Shown here: in pieces, positions 8,160 through 15,633 of the stretch | How positions within the stretch are numbered: position 1 is the stretch's first letter | Layout: each line of letters begins with the position of its first letter | Assembly: GCA_024637015.1 (NCBI GenBank) | Contig: JAGXGE010000017.1 | Span: forward strand, 1 to 33,328 | From: Aequorivita sp. | GTDB taxonomy: Bacteria; Bacteroidota; Bacteroidia; Flavobacteriales; Flavobacteriaceae | Direction of reading: 5' to 3' | Length of the DNA stretch: 33,328 nt | Notes under the pieces: generated by a model | Database searches by the model: none | Told to the model about the DNA's origin: nothing | The model's input: the letters and a program-made list of their open reading frames with translations, nothing else | Translations under genes and position numbers: made by a program

Positions 8160-9605
8160 GTGAAAATACTAGACAGGTATATATTGGTTACTTATTTGAA
8201 GACGTTCTTGAGCGTCTTCATTATTTTAATGTTCATATTTGTCCTTCAGACCATTTGGCTCTACATATCTGAACTTGCAGGAAAGGATCTAGACGTTTGG
8301 ATAGTCCTTAAATTCCTTTGGTATGTTTCCCCAAGATTGATTCCGCTGGTACTTCCACTTACTATTTTGGTTACTTCCTTAATGGTTTTTGGAAGTTTTG
8401 CTGAAAAGTATGAATTTGCCGCGATGAAATCTACTGGAATCTCATTGCAGCGTGCTATGGGAAGCGTAATAGGTTTTATTGTAGTGCTTTCAATTACAGC
8501 ATTCTTTTTCGCAAATAACGTTATCCCCTATTCCGAATACAAATGGCAGAACCTGCGGCGGAATATTTCGCAATTTCAGCCTTCCATGGTTATTTCCGAA
8601 GGACAATTCAGCCAGATTGGAGATATGTTCAATATTAAAGTTGAAGAGAAAAGCGGCGACCGGGACCAATATTTAAAAGATGTGGTTATTCATAAAAAAA
8701 ATGAAAGCAAACCCAATGGTAATTATACCGTAATTATTGCAAATAAAGGGGAACTCGCCAGCGAAGAGGGCAGTAATACCCTATCACTTATTTTAAAAGA
8801 AGGAAATTATTACGAGGAAATCCAAAACAAAAATCCTGCAAAACAAAAAAATGAGCCCTTTGCCAAAAGCTACTTTGACGAATATTCCATAAATATTGAC
8901 CTTACTGAATTAAACAATAAAGATGTTGACAAAGAAAATAATCTGAATAATCAGAATATGTACAATATCAGTGAGTTGCGAGTAGAAATAGACTCACTTT
9001 CCAATAGCTATTCTACCGATATTGAATCCTATACCAAAAATATGTATTACCGAAGCGGTGTAGAAAAATTTAAAGAGAACAAAGTTAGTGACACCAGTAA
9101 ATCGCCTACTGTCAATACAATTCTGGACATTTATAACCCTGGGCAGCAGTTACAGATTGTTAAATTAGCTTTAAACAATGCTAAAGGAACACTTCAGACT
9201 GTTGATGCAAAAAAGGAAGAATTTAAAAACAAAACTAAAAGATTAAACAAGACTGAGATTGCCTTGCATGAAAAATATGCGCTCGGTATTGCCTGTATCA
9301 TTCTCTTTTTTGTTGGGGCACCATTGGGAGCTATTATTCGCAAAGGAGGAATGGGGCTACCTATGGTTGTTGCGATTTTGCTTTTTCTAACGTATCATTT
9401 TATTGGGATTTTTGCAAAAAACAGCGCCGAAGATGGTACGATGCACCCGTTTATTGCCACTTGGCTAAGTACGGGAATTATGCTTCCGCTTAGCGTTTGG
9501 CTCACTTATCGCGCTACTACAGACCAAGGTATTTTTGATTTTGATTCCTTTATGCAGCGCATTGGGCGTTTATTTGGAATAAAACGAAAAAAGAAATCAG
9601 AATAG
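8160..9605 (+). CDS. LptF/LptG-family LPS export permease
   Basis: This 481-residue inner-membrane permease of the YjgP/YjgQ family is a subunit of the LptB2FG transporter that extracts lipopolysaccharide. Three N-terminal helices are visible (about 10-35, 52-78, 96-120). A long periplasmic beta-jellyroll region follows (about 125-350), with a low-complexity Asn/Glu-rich insert near 245-300. Three C-terminal helices complete the protein (about 375-395, 402-420, 432-455). FAAMKSTGIS is the typical cytoplasmic coupling segment. The start is GTG at 8160, only 10 bases after lolA; it restores the family N-terminus MKILDRYILVTYLKTFLSVF. Whether this is LptF or LptG cannot be decided. Co-transcription with lolA is likely. 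Confidence 0.92.
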   Translation: MKILDRYILVTYLKTFLSVFIILMFIFVLQTIWLYISELAGKDLDVWIVLKFLWYVSPRLIPLVLPLTILVTSLMVFGSFAEKYEFAAMKSTGISLQRAMGSVIGFIVVLSITAFFFANNVIPYSEYKWQNLRRNISQFQPSMVISEGQFSQIGDMFNIKVEEKSGDRDQYLKDVVIHKKNESKPNGNYTVIIANKGELASEEGSNTLSLILKEGNYYEEIQNKNPAKQKNEPFAKSYFDEYSINIDLTELNNKDVDKENNLNNQNMYNISELRVEIDSLSNSYSTDIESYTKNMYYRSGVEKFKENKVSDTSKSPTVNTILDIYNPGQQLQIVKLALNNAKGTLQTVDAKKEEFKNKTKRLNKTEIALHEKYALGIACIILFFVGAPLGAIIRKGGMGLPMVVAILLFLTYHFIGIFAKNSAEDGTMHPFIATWLSTGIMLPLSVWLTYRATTDQGIFDFDSFMQRIGRLFGIKRKKKSE

Positions 9606-9655
9606 GAAAACTATAATCCAAAACCTGTTTTAACCAATTACAATTCTACATTTTA

Positions 9656-9663
9656 TATCTTTG
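9656..9663 (+). promoter_or_regulatory. -7 box for ribB
   Basis: TATCTTTG matches TAnnTTTG. It overlaps the TTG at 9661 that would otherwise extend ribB by seven codons, so translation must begin downstream, at ATG 9682. Confidence 0.6.
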
Positions 9664-9681
9664 CACCACATATTTAAAGCT

Positions 9682-10830
9682 ATGATTTCCACACAAAAAG
9701 AAAAATCCGTTCAACTTAATACAATTGAAGAAGCCATTGAAGATATTCGCAATGGAAAGATAATTATTGTAGTGGATGACGAAAACCGGGAAAACGAAGG
9801 AGACTTTATTGCCGCTGCAGAAATGGCTACGCCAGAAATGATAAATTTTATGGCCACCCACGGCAGAGGGCTTATCTGTGCGCCATTAACCGAAGAACGT
9901 TGTAACGACCTCGATTTAAATATGATGGTGGAAAACAACACCGTGCTGCACCACACGCAGTTTACAGTTTCGGTAGATTTGATTGGTCACGGCTGTACTA
10001 CAGGAATTTCTGTGCACGACCGTTCAAAAACAATTAAAGCACTGGTAGATGAAAATACAAAAGCTGGTGACTTAGGAAGGCCAGGACACATTTTCCCTTT
10101 ACGGGCAAAGGAAGGTGGGGTTTTAAGAAGAACTGGCCATACCGAAGCTGCAATTGATTTAGCGCGATTAGCAGGTTTGAAACCAGCTGGAATTTTGGTT
10201 GAAATTTTAAATGAAGACGGAACCATGGCACGGCTTCCACAATTGATGAAAGTTGCCCAGAAGTTTGATCTAAAACTTATTTCAATCGAAGATTTGGTAA
10301 AATACCGAATGGAGCACGATTCTTTGATTGAGAAAAAAGAAGATTTCAAAATAAATACAAAATTTGGAGGTTTTAGACTTCGCGCATACAAACAAACTAC
10401 AAACGACCAAATCCATATAGCGTTAACAAAGGGAACTTGGAAAGAAAATGAACCTGTCTTGGTTCGTGTAAATGCTACTTTGGTAAATGGTGACATCTTG
10501 GGAACCCTTACCAACAATACTGAAAAAAAGTTGGATGACATGTTCAACGTAATCAATAACGAAGGAAAAGGGGCCATAGTTTTTATAAACCAACAAAGCC
10601 AATCACTTAATCTTTTAACTCGTTTAAAAGAATTGAAAGAAGCTCAAAAACCTAATGAAATTGCCAAAGCAACACGTATTGAAATGGACAGCAAGGATTT
10701 TGGGATTGGGGCCCAAATTCTACACGATTTGGGAATCCATAAAATTCGTCTTGTGTCAAACAGTGAACAGACCAAACGGGTTGGGATGATTGGATATGGA
10801 TTGGAGATTACGGAATACGTAGGCTATTAA
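9682..10830 (+). CDS. ribB: DHBP synthase with degenerate GTP cyclohydrolase II tail
   Basis: The N-terminal ~205 residues are 3,4-dihydroxy-2-butanone-4-phosphate synthase (riboflavin pathway: ribulose 5-phosphate to DHBP plus formate). Catalytic motifs are intact: [11 protein letters not shown] (about 32-42), [36 protein letters not shown] and RTGHTEAA. The C-terminal ~165 residues are related to GTP cyclohydrolase II (RibBA fusion architecture) but lack its chemistry. The three Zn-binding cysteines (EC.TGD..GS.RCDC in active enzymes) are replaced in [20 protein letters not shown], the RQEGRG block is absent, and the end is short. The window therefore supports RibB activity only; a separate RibA is needed. 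I chose ATG 9682 because the longer TTG start lies in the -7 box. The stop overlaps the convergent aminotransferase by 3 bases. Confidence 0.93.
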   Translation: MISTQKEKSVQLNTIEEAIEDIRNGKIIIVVDDENRENEGDFIAAAEMATPEMINFMATHGRGLICAPLTEERCNDLDLNMMVENNTVLHHTQFTVSVDLIGHGCTTGISVHDRSKTIKALVDENTKAGDLGRPGHIFPLRAKEGGVLRRTGHTEAAIDLARLAGLKPAGILVEILNEDGTMARLPQLMKVAQKFDLKLISIEDLVKYRMEHDSLIEKKEDFKINTKFGGFRLRAYKQTTNDQIHIALTKGTWKENEPVLVRVNATLVNGDILGTLTNNTEKKLDDMFNVINNEGKGAIVFINQQSQSLNLLTRLKELKEAQKPNEIAKATRIEMDSKDFGIGAQILHDLGIHKIRLVSNSEQTKRVGMIGYGLEITEYVGY

Positions 10831-12020
10831 ACCACGGAAGCTATAGCATTTTTCATAGCTTCTGCCCTATCTTTAACTTGCTTTTCCGTCCAGCCAATTT
10901 TTACTAATGATGAAATAGTTCTACCCATAATGGCATCGCTTTTTGAAAAATCAGTTTTATTAAGGTCTTGCATCTGGTTTCTAACTTCGGAAGAAAGATT
11001 TCCCAATGACTTTAAATTCCTTAAATGTTCCCAGCCGTTTATGTAGTGCCAATTGTTGGTGTACCAATAAAAGCAGGCATCTACGCTAGCATCTGATAAA
11101 GCTTTATGTGCTTTTTTGGTTAGTTCCTCATTTGGTAGAAAGAAATTCAAAAACGAATAGTTTTCTTCGCCACCTTCTGGCACTCTTCTAAAAGTAACAC
11201 CCTCTATACTTTCTAAAGCTTTGCGAAGAACTGTGTAGTTTTCTTTTTGTGTTTTTAAAATTCCGTCTAATTTTTCAAGCTGCGCTAAACCAACAGCCGC
11301 ATTCAATTCAGAAATTCTGAAGTTATAGCCTAAAAAAGGATGGTTTTCCGCCCCGCGATCATTGCCGATGTGGTCGTGGCCGTGGTCTTGGTAATGGTCT
11401 GCATGTTGAGCAAACTTTGCTTTATTGGTTATAACTGCCCCACCTTCGCCGCAGGTAATGGTTTTTACATAATCAAATGAAAAACAGCCCAGATCTCCAT
11501 AGCTTCCCAAAGGTTTCCCTTCGTAAGTTCCACCAATGGCTTGGCAAGCGTCTTCTAAAAGGATTAAATTATGTATATCACAAATTGCTTTTAAAGCTCT
11601 CAAATCTGCCATAGAGCCGCACATATGCACTGGCATTACGCATTTGGTTTTTGGAGTAATTGCCTCTTGCACAGCCTTTGGATCAAGAGTTAGAGTATCG
11701 TCGATATCAACTAAAATCGGAATAGCTCCCAAGGCCAAAATAGATTCAAAACTCGCTACAAAAGTGAAGGTTGGCATTATAACCTCATCGCCTGCGCCAA
11801 TACCTGCGGAAGCCAAGGCGACTGTCAATGAAGCTGTTCCGCTTGAAAGTAGTTGGCAATATTCAGCACCCATCCTTTTGGCAAAAGCGTTTTCAAATTC
11901 CTTAGCTTTCCAGTGGTTGTTTCGCATTCCGTCAAAACCATAGCGCATCAAAACACCAGTTTCCAATACATCGTTTACTTGTTTGCGCTCTTCGGCGCCG
12001 AAAATTTCAAATCCTGGCAT
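10827..12020 (-). CDS. kdnA: DegT-family aminotransferase, KdnA-like (Kdo8N synthesis)
   Basis: This 397-residue PLP enzyme belongs to the DegT/DnrJ/EryC1/StrS sugar aminotransferase family. The PLP lysine is K186 in CFSFDYVKTITCGEGGAV, and D157 in LLEDACQAIGG contacts the cofactor. Several stretches resemble what I recall of Shewanella KdnA, the 8-amino-3,8-dideoxy-manno-octulosonate transaminase: the start MPGFEIFG.EE, MRNNHWK, VHMCGSMADL, DHGHDHIGNDRGAENHP, CFYWYTNNWHY and KSDAIMGRTISSLVKI. KdnA aminates C8 of oxidised Kdo, giving an LPS core sugar. The partner oxidase KdnB is not in the window. The gene has a good -33/-7 promoter and meets ribB tail to tail. Family certain; KdnA assignment from remembered motifs. 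Confidence 0.75.
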   Translation of the reverse strand: MPGFEIFGAEERKQVNDVLETGVLMRYGFDGMRNNHWKAKEFENAFAKRMGAEYCQLLSSGTASLTVALASAGIGAGDEVIMPTFTFVASFESILALGAIPILVDIDDTLTLDPKAVQEAITPKTKCVMPVHMCGSMADLRALKAICDIHNLILLEDACQAIGGTYEGKPLGSYGDLGCFSFDYVKTITCGEGGAVITNKAKFAQHADHYQDHGHDHIGNDRGAENHPFLGYNFRISELNAAVGLAQLEKLDGILKTQKENYTVLRKALESIEGVTFRRVPEGGEENYSFLNFFLPNEELTKKAHKALSDASVDACFYWYTNNWHYINGWEHLRNLKSLGNLSSEVRNQMQDLNKTDFSKSDAIMGRTISSLVKIGWTEKQVKDRAEAMKNAIASVV

Positions 12021-12078
12021 TTATTATTGTTTAGTGTTATTCTTTATTTTCTATTGGGTCTTTACTGAAGATGATTGC

Positions 12079-12107
12079 CAAAGGTAAGAGTTGCGTGTTC
12101 AGCTCAA
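12079..12107 (-). promoter_or_regulatory. Promoter of the KdnA-like gene
   Basis: On the minus strand TTG (12107-12105) is followed after 18 bases by TACCTTTG (12086-12079), matching the Bacteroidota TTG-N17-23-TAnnTTTG consensus. A second -7-like TACTTTTG lies at 12112-12105. The start codon is at 12020. Confidence 0.6.
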
Positions 12108-12133
12108 AAGTATGTGGAATGAATTTTAAAAAA

Positions 12134-12772
12134 TTAGTTTACTTCTATAATAAGTTCGTCAACACCACGGCGCACTTTTTTTAAATTGATGAAAAAGTCT
12201 GATTCGTCGCGATAGCCTACAGGTAATACAATTACAGACTCCAAGCCCTTTTCATCCAAACCGAGTAGTTCATCATATTTTTTTGGCTCAAAACCTTCTA
12301 TGGGACAGGCATCAATGTTTTCAACCGCACAAACGGTTAAAAGCGCCCCAAGGGTTAAGTAGAGTTGGTTTATCATCCAATCCCTTATTTCTAAGGTATT
12401 TTTTTCTGTAAAGGAAGCAATCAGGTTTTTCTCGAAAGGCTCCAAAATAGTACGTGGTGTATTGCGGGTCCCCTCTACTCTTTTGAAATGATCTATAATG
12501 AAATCTTCATTAATATTTTTTTCAATACATAACACCAAAACATGTGAAGCATCACGAACTTGTGGCTGATTGTAGGTAAGCGGCATCAATTGTCCCTTTA
12601 AGTTGGAATTACTGACTATTACAAGCTTTAAAGGCTGCAAACCGAAAGAGGTTGCAGTAAGGTTAAAGGTTTCCTTTAAAATATTAAGTTTTTCTTGAGA
12701 AAGGATTTTCGAAGAATCAAACCGTTTAGTGGCATAACGCCATTGTAGTTTTTCAATTGTTTTTGAAGACAT
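12134..12772 (-). CDS. NfsB-like nitroreductase family oxidoreductase
   Basis: This 212-residue FMN-dependent NAD(P)H oxidoreductase of the nitroreductase superfamily is cytosolic and probably dimeric. The N-terminal RYATKRFD carries the Arg/Lys residues that hold the FMN phosphate. TATSFGLQPLKLVIV (about 40-54) and IDACPIEGFEPKKYDELLGL (about 152-171) are the usual NfsB-type blocks, and VILPVGYRDESDF near the end completes the FMN site. Length fits the ~217-residue NfsB group. Substrates may be nitroaromatics, quinones or flavins; sequence does not decide. It lies between the KdnA-like gene and the lipoprotein array, in the same direction as both, but a terminator and its own -7 box separate it from the array. 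Confidence 0.9.
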   Translation of the reverse strand: MSSKTIEKLQWRYATKRFDSSKILSQEKLNILKETFNLTATSFGLQPLKLVIVSNSNLKGQLMPLTYNQPQVRDASHVLVLCIEKNINEDFIIDHFKRVEGTRNTPRTILEPFEKNLIASFTEKNTLEIRDWMINQLYLTLGALLTVCAVENIDACPIEGFEPKKYDELLGLDEKGLESVIVLPVGYRDESDFFINLKKVRRGVDELIIEVN

Positions 12773-12797
12773 TAAAAAAATGAATTAGTATGAGTCA

Positions 12798-12805
12798 CAA
12801 AAATA
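12798..12805 (-). promoter_or_regulatory. -7 box of the nitroreductase gene
   Basis: The minus strand reads TATTTTTG, matching TAnnTTTG, 26 bases before the start at 12772. It overlaps the last 3 bases of the upstream terminator stem and its T-run. No -33 element is obvious. Confidence 0.45.
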
Positions 12806-12835
12806 GCGATAAAAATTTTGTGTTTTTATCGCTAT
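12799..12835 (-). terminator. Terminator of the leftward lipoprotein array
   Basis: A perfect 13-bp stem (plus strand ATAGCGATAAAAA at 12803-12815 and TTTTTATCGCTAT at 12823-12835) has a 7-base loop. Read leftward it is followed by TTTT, as expected for the end of the 20692-12858 transcription block. Confidence 0.8.
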
Positions 12836-12857
12836 CACCCCACTACTAATTAAACAA

Positions 12858-12968
12858 CTAAAACTTACTTAATGCTACCAAATTTAATTCGGATACTATT
12901 TGGTCAAGCTCTTTGTGGGCTATTTCGATGGTTTCAATAGCTACTGCAAACCTGTCATTATAAAACAT
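12858..12968 (-). CDS. Small ORF at the end of the lipoprotein array
   Basis: A 36-codon frame (starts MFYNDRFAVAIETIEIAHKE, ends LVALSKF) lies between the last lipoprotein gene and the terminator. The middle is an acidic, amphipathic helix-like stretch (IETIEIAHKELDQIVSELNL). There is no signal peptide in this frame. An upstream ATG in another frame (MKIYFPCFIM...) resembles the start of a lipoprotein but stops after 14 codons. The piece may be a small real gene or a frameshifted remnant of a further array member. I do not recognise it. Confidence 0.3.
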   Translation of the reverse strand: MFYNDRFAVAIETIEIAHKELDQIVSELNLVALSKF

Positions 12969-13019
12969 GGAAAGTATATTTTCATTTTAAAATTTTTGAT
13001 TTTAGTTTGATTGAATTTT

Positions 13020-13388
13020 TTAGTCACAGCTATAAGTTACATCTACATCGAACTGAAGCGCTGAAATATGAGCTTCAATTCGACTGTTTAGTTCTCTTAT
13101 TTCGTTTTCTGAGCAACCGCTGTTAGCAAAATTCGCAATTGCGTAAAAATCAGTTGCACTTTGTAGGTAAAGGGCAGCAACATCATGTTGTTGCACGCAT
13201 TGTTCATGAGTATGCCAGTTACCATCAGGATCGCGGATTGCTATAATTTCAGTATCATATGCATCGATTGCATCCTGGATTTCATTTAGACCAGCAGTAT
13301 AACATTGTGATGGTTCATCATCTTCTGAACCACAACTTAAAGAGAATGATATGGTAACCAATAGTAGCAGAAAAAATTTAAATTTCAT
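13020..13388 (-). CDS. Array lipoprotein 1, conserved-cysteine family
   Basis: This 122-residue lipoprotein is the most distal recognisable member of the five-gene array. A signal peptide MKFKFFLLLLVTISFSLSCG ends in the lipobox LSC. The mature part has the four shared cysteines: SQC near the start, EQC in the middle, SGCSENE before the last helix, and a terminal SCD. It is otherwise divergent from the others (for example AIRDPDGNWHTHEQC, where three siblings have DS.G then ACxI). An in-frame ATG 24 bases upstream (13412) would add MKSKKRNN; I prefer 13388 because all siblings begin MKxK directly before the hydrophobic core. After the lipobox it reads GSEDDE, so its sorting fate is uncertain. 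Function unknown. Confidence 0.8.
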   Translation of the reverse strand: MKFKFFLLLLVTISFSLSCGSEDDEPSQCYTAGLNEIQDAIDAYDTEIIAIRDPDGNWHTHEQCVQQHDVAALYLQSATDFYAIANFANSGCSENEIRELNSRIEAHISALQFDVDVTYSCD

Positions 13389-13436
13389 ATTGTTTCGTTT
13401 TTTTGATTTCATCTTTTTTATTTTTTTACCTAATGC

Positions 13437-13823
13437 TTAATCACAATCCTGGTAAATTTCTTCACAACGATCATAAACTATTTCCAATGAATATTCTAAC
13501 TCCCCTATTCTACCATTAAATCGATCAAGAATATTTATTCTTTCCTCATCTGTGCAGCCATCAGTAGCTGCATTTAAACTGCTTTTTTCTTGCTCTAGAT
13601 CTTGTTTATATTCATTTGTAATCCCTCGTTTAATAATACATGCTTCACAGGAATTTGAGAGGCCTTCGGAGTCAACTACGTGCATCATGTCATACTGGTA
13701 TTGAACATCTCGATCAATATAGTAATCATCGTAATATTTTGCACAGTCTGATGGACCAGCATCCTCTATTCCACAAGAAATAAATAGTATTAATGCTAAT
13801 AATAATAGAATCTTAATTTTCAT
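13437..13823 (-). CDS. Array lipoprotein 2, conserved-cysteine family
   Basis: This 128-residue lipoprotein has signal peptide MKIKILLLLALILFISCG, with the lipid-bearing Cys in ISC. The mature part (~110 residues) shows the family plan: AGPSDCA, a Tyr/Asp-rich stretch with QYQYDMM, DSEG, CEACIIKRGITNEY, a charged helix, DGCTDEERINILDRFNGRI, and RCEE near the end. It has two extra cysteines (the first of CEAC and a terminal QDC). It is closest to array lipoprotein 4 (compare GIEDAGPSDCA with GLEDAGKSQCA). It is followed 24-48 bases later by lipoprotein 1, while the 153-base gap before it is the longest inside the array. Function unknown. Confidence 0.88.
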   Translation of the reverse strand: MKIKILLLLALILFISCGIEDAGPSDCAKYYDDYYIDRDVQYQYDMMHVVDSEGLSNSCEACIIKRGITNEYKQDLEQEKSSLNAATDGCTDEERINILDRFNGRIGELEYSLEIVYDRCEEIYQDCD

Positions 13824-13976
13824 TATTTTTATTTTAGTTGAATAATGTCCATTGTACCCGAAATAAGGAAGTTGTATCCACGCTCCTTCATTCCGCTATC
13901 TTCTTCCTCAAAATCTTTTGCCATTCATTCTATATTTTAAATCTTATTTTAGCACTTATTGGCAATAAAATGAATA

Positions 13977-14372
13977 TCAATTATGTGGTGGATAATCTCC
14001 CTCACAATCTGCATAGCTAAAAATGTAAGTTTCTTCAAGAGAATCATAATAATCTCTTAGGTTTTGTATGACTATTATCTTTTCTTCTTCAGTACATACT
14101 TCGTCTTCCCTTCCATTTTCAATCGCAACAATGTTTTGACTAATATAATTCATATGGGTAATTTGTAAACCGCTCCTTTCTATACAAGTCTCCCTGCAAT
14201 TTGTATGGTCCAAACTACATCTAACATTATTAATTTTATCTAGATGTTCAACTCTAATGTCTGATAAAGCTTGACTCATATACAACAAACATTCAGGGGG
14301 ACCTTCACCGTCTTTACCACAGGAAAAAATAAATGCAAGTATTACAAACAGTAACAATAGTTTAGTTTTCAT
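13977..14372 (-). CDS. Array lipoprotein 3, divergent cysteine-rich member
   Basis: This 131-residue lipoprotein has signal peptide MKTKLLLLFVILAFIFSCG (lipobox FSC). It keeps the family plan but differs most in the middle: PPECLLYMSQALSD, then VRCSLDHTNCRETCIERSGL in place of the DSxG/ACxI region, EVCTEEEKIIVIQNLRDYYD, and a final ADCEGDY. Three additional cysteines lie in the central segment, so its disulfide pattern may differ from its siblings. It stands 60 bases after lipoprotein 4 and is followed by a 153-base gap. Function unknown. Confidence 0.87.
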   Translation of the reverse strand: MKTKLLLLFVILAFIFSCGKDGEGPPECLLYMSQALSDIRVEHLDKINNVRCSLDHTNCRETCIERSGLQITHMNYISQNIVAIENGREDEVCTEEEKIIVIQNLRDYYDSLEETYIFSYADCEGDYPPHN

Positions 14373-14432
14373 GGATTCGTTTTTAAAATTGTTATTGAAA
14401 GTTTAATCAATAAATATCGGTTTATAATTTAA

Positions 14433-14813
14433 TTAGCCACCATATACTTCCTCGCAGCGGTTCCAAGTACTTTCCATGTCCTCATTTAAATCCCTTAGAC
14501 GGTCATTGATTTGCGTATTGAGTCTTGATTTTTCATCGCTAGTACAGCCTCCATCAAAATACAAAGAATCCTGTTTTCTTTCTAAATATTGAATATAATC
14601 TTCAGTCAGGCCTTTTCTAATCAAACAAGCTTCTAAGGATGTTCCATTTCCTTTACTGTCCTTAGCATTGGTCATATTGTACTGATAAGTATCATCGTAG
14701 GACTCAAGGCTATCTTCAAGATCAATGGCGCATTGAGATTTTCCCGCATCTTCTAGTCCACAGGAAATAAATAGTGTAAGTACTGCCATAAGTAATAATA
14801 ATTTAGATTTCAT
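14433..14813 (-). CDS. Array lipoprotein 4, conserved-cysteine family
   Basis: This 126-residue lipoprotein has signal peptide MKSKLLLLMAVLTLFISCG, lipidated at the Cys of ISC. Mature motifs are GLEDAGKSQCA, QYNMTNAKDSKGNGTSLEAC, LIRKGLTEDYIQYLER, GGCTSDEKSRLNTQINDRLR and WNRCEE. It has exactly the four conserved non-lipid cysteines, which would allow two disulfides. It is most like lipoprotein 5 through its second half (RKGLTEDYI against RRGYTEDYI; LNTQINDRL against LNAQINSKI). The predicted structure is mostly helical, inferred from heptad-like Leu/Ile spacing. It is 40 bases downstream of the DUF4870 gene. Function unknown. Confidence 0.88.
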   Translation of the reverse strand: MKSKLLLLMAVLTLFISCGLEDAGKSQCAIDLEDSLESYDDTYQYNMTNAKDSKGNGTSLEACLIRKGLTEDYIQYLERKQDSLYFDGGCTSDEKSRLNTQINDRLRDLNEDMESTWNRCEEVYGG

Positions 14814-14853
14814 AATTTTTAGATTTATATTTTAATGTTGTATTGTTCATTTT

Positions 14854-15216
14854 TCAAATATTCTTAAACCACTCTTCGTATTTTTTACCCAAAAGAGGCA
14901 CAGGTTTTTGTTTTTCATTGATGGCATTCATCAGGCCAATCACCCACATATAAACTAATACAATAAAACCAAGTATGTTGATAATCCAGCCCAAAATGGG
15001 TATCAGGCCAATAATACCTAGTACCAATCCCGTTACGGCTAAGCCCAATGACTGGCGGATGTGATATTTGGCGAATTCGTTTTTCTTATCGCTATTCATC
15101 ACAAATGCGATAATAAGCCCCACTATGGTTAGATATGCAATGGTAGCAATAGATTTTCCTTCAGATATTGAAATGTTTTCTTCGGTTGTAACTGCTTTTG
15201 TTTCTGGCGTTTCCAT
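14854..15216 (-). CDS. DUF4870-type small membrane protein
   Basis: This 120-residue protein has a polar N-terminus (METPETKAVTTEEN), then IATIAYLTIVGLIIAFVMN, a charged loop with EFAKYHIRQSLGL, and two further hydrophobic segments (LVLGIIGLIPILGWIINILG and the following VLVYMW region). The H.RQ(S/A)L motif between helices 1 and 2 and the pattern of 3-4 helices are those of DUF4870/Tic20-like small membrane proteins common in Bacteroidota. These are often annotated as putative import components without proof. It is embedded between lipoproteins 5 and 4 on the same strand with 40-50-base gaps, so it is probably co-transcribed. No catalytic residues are apparent. Confidence 0.8.
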   Translation of the reverse strand: METPETKAVTTEENISISEGKSIATIAYLTIVGLIIAFVMNSDKKNEFAKYHIRQSLGLAVTGLVLGIIGLIPILGWIINILGFIVLVYMWVIGLMNAINEKQKPVPLLGKKYEEWFKNI

Positions 15217-15265
15217 ATTATTTTATTTAAATAATTAATATATTTAATTCAACTCTTACAAAAAT

Positions 15266-15628
15266 TTATTCACAGACGTAAACATCCACTAAGGCTTGTT
15301 GTAATTCCTCTATCTTACTATTAATTTGTGCATTGAGCTCTGCTTTTTCATCTCCAGTACATTCACCATTGGAATTCATAAAACCCTTTCTTCTGCCTAA
15401 ATCCTCAATATAATCTTCCGTGTAACCTCTTCTTATATAACAGGCTTCTACGGATTGTGTATTTCCATTACTGTCCACTGCATTCATTAATTTATATTCA
15501 TAATCAGTAGCGAATGCACGTAACGTATCATCAACATCAAGGGCACATTGAGATCTTTCATAATCTGATACTCCACAAGAAATAAATAGTGTAATGGTTC
15601 CAAATAGTATTAGCATTTTATTTTTCAT
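15266..15628 (-). CDS. Array lipoprotein 5, conserved-cysteine family
   Basis: This 120-residue lipoprotein is the first of the array in reading order. Signal peptide MKNKMLILFGTITLFISCG ends in lipobox ISC. Mature motifs are YERSQCALDVDDTLRAF, YKLMNAVDSNGNTQSVEAC, YIRRGYTEDYIEDL, GECTGDEKAELNAQINSKIE and a terminal VYVCE. It has the four conserved non-lipid cysteines and no others. It starts 5 bases after the stop of the cupredoxin-like lipoprotein, so it is almost certainly in the same transcript. Function unknown. Confidence 0.88.
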   Translation of the reverse strand: MKNKMLILFGTITLFISCGVSDYERSQCALDVDDTLRAFATDYEYKLMNAVDSNGNTQSVEACYIRRGYTEDYIEDLGRRKGFMNSNGECTGDEKAELNAQINSKIEELQQALVDVYVCE

Positions 15629-15633
15629 AATTA

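Noticed and set aside
9606-9681. FMN riboswitch in front of ribB
   Set aside because: The leader between the -7 box and the start is only about 20 bases, far too short, and no RFN-type conserved sequence is seen upstream.
13838-14020. 60-codon plus-strand frame in the gap between lipoproteins 2 and 3
   Set aside because: It lies antisense in an intergenic gap and overlaps the end of lipoprotein 3, with no signal peptide, promoter or similarity.
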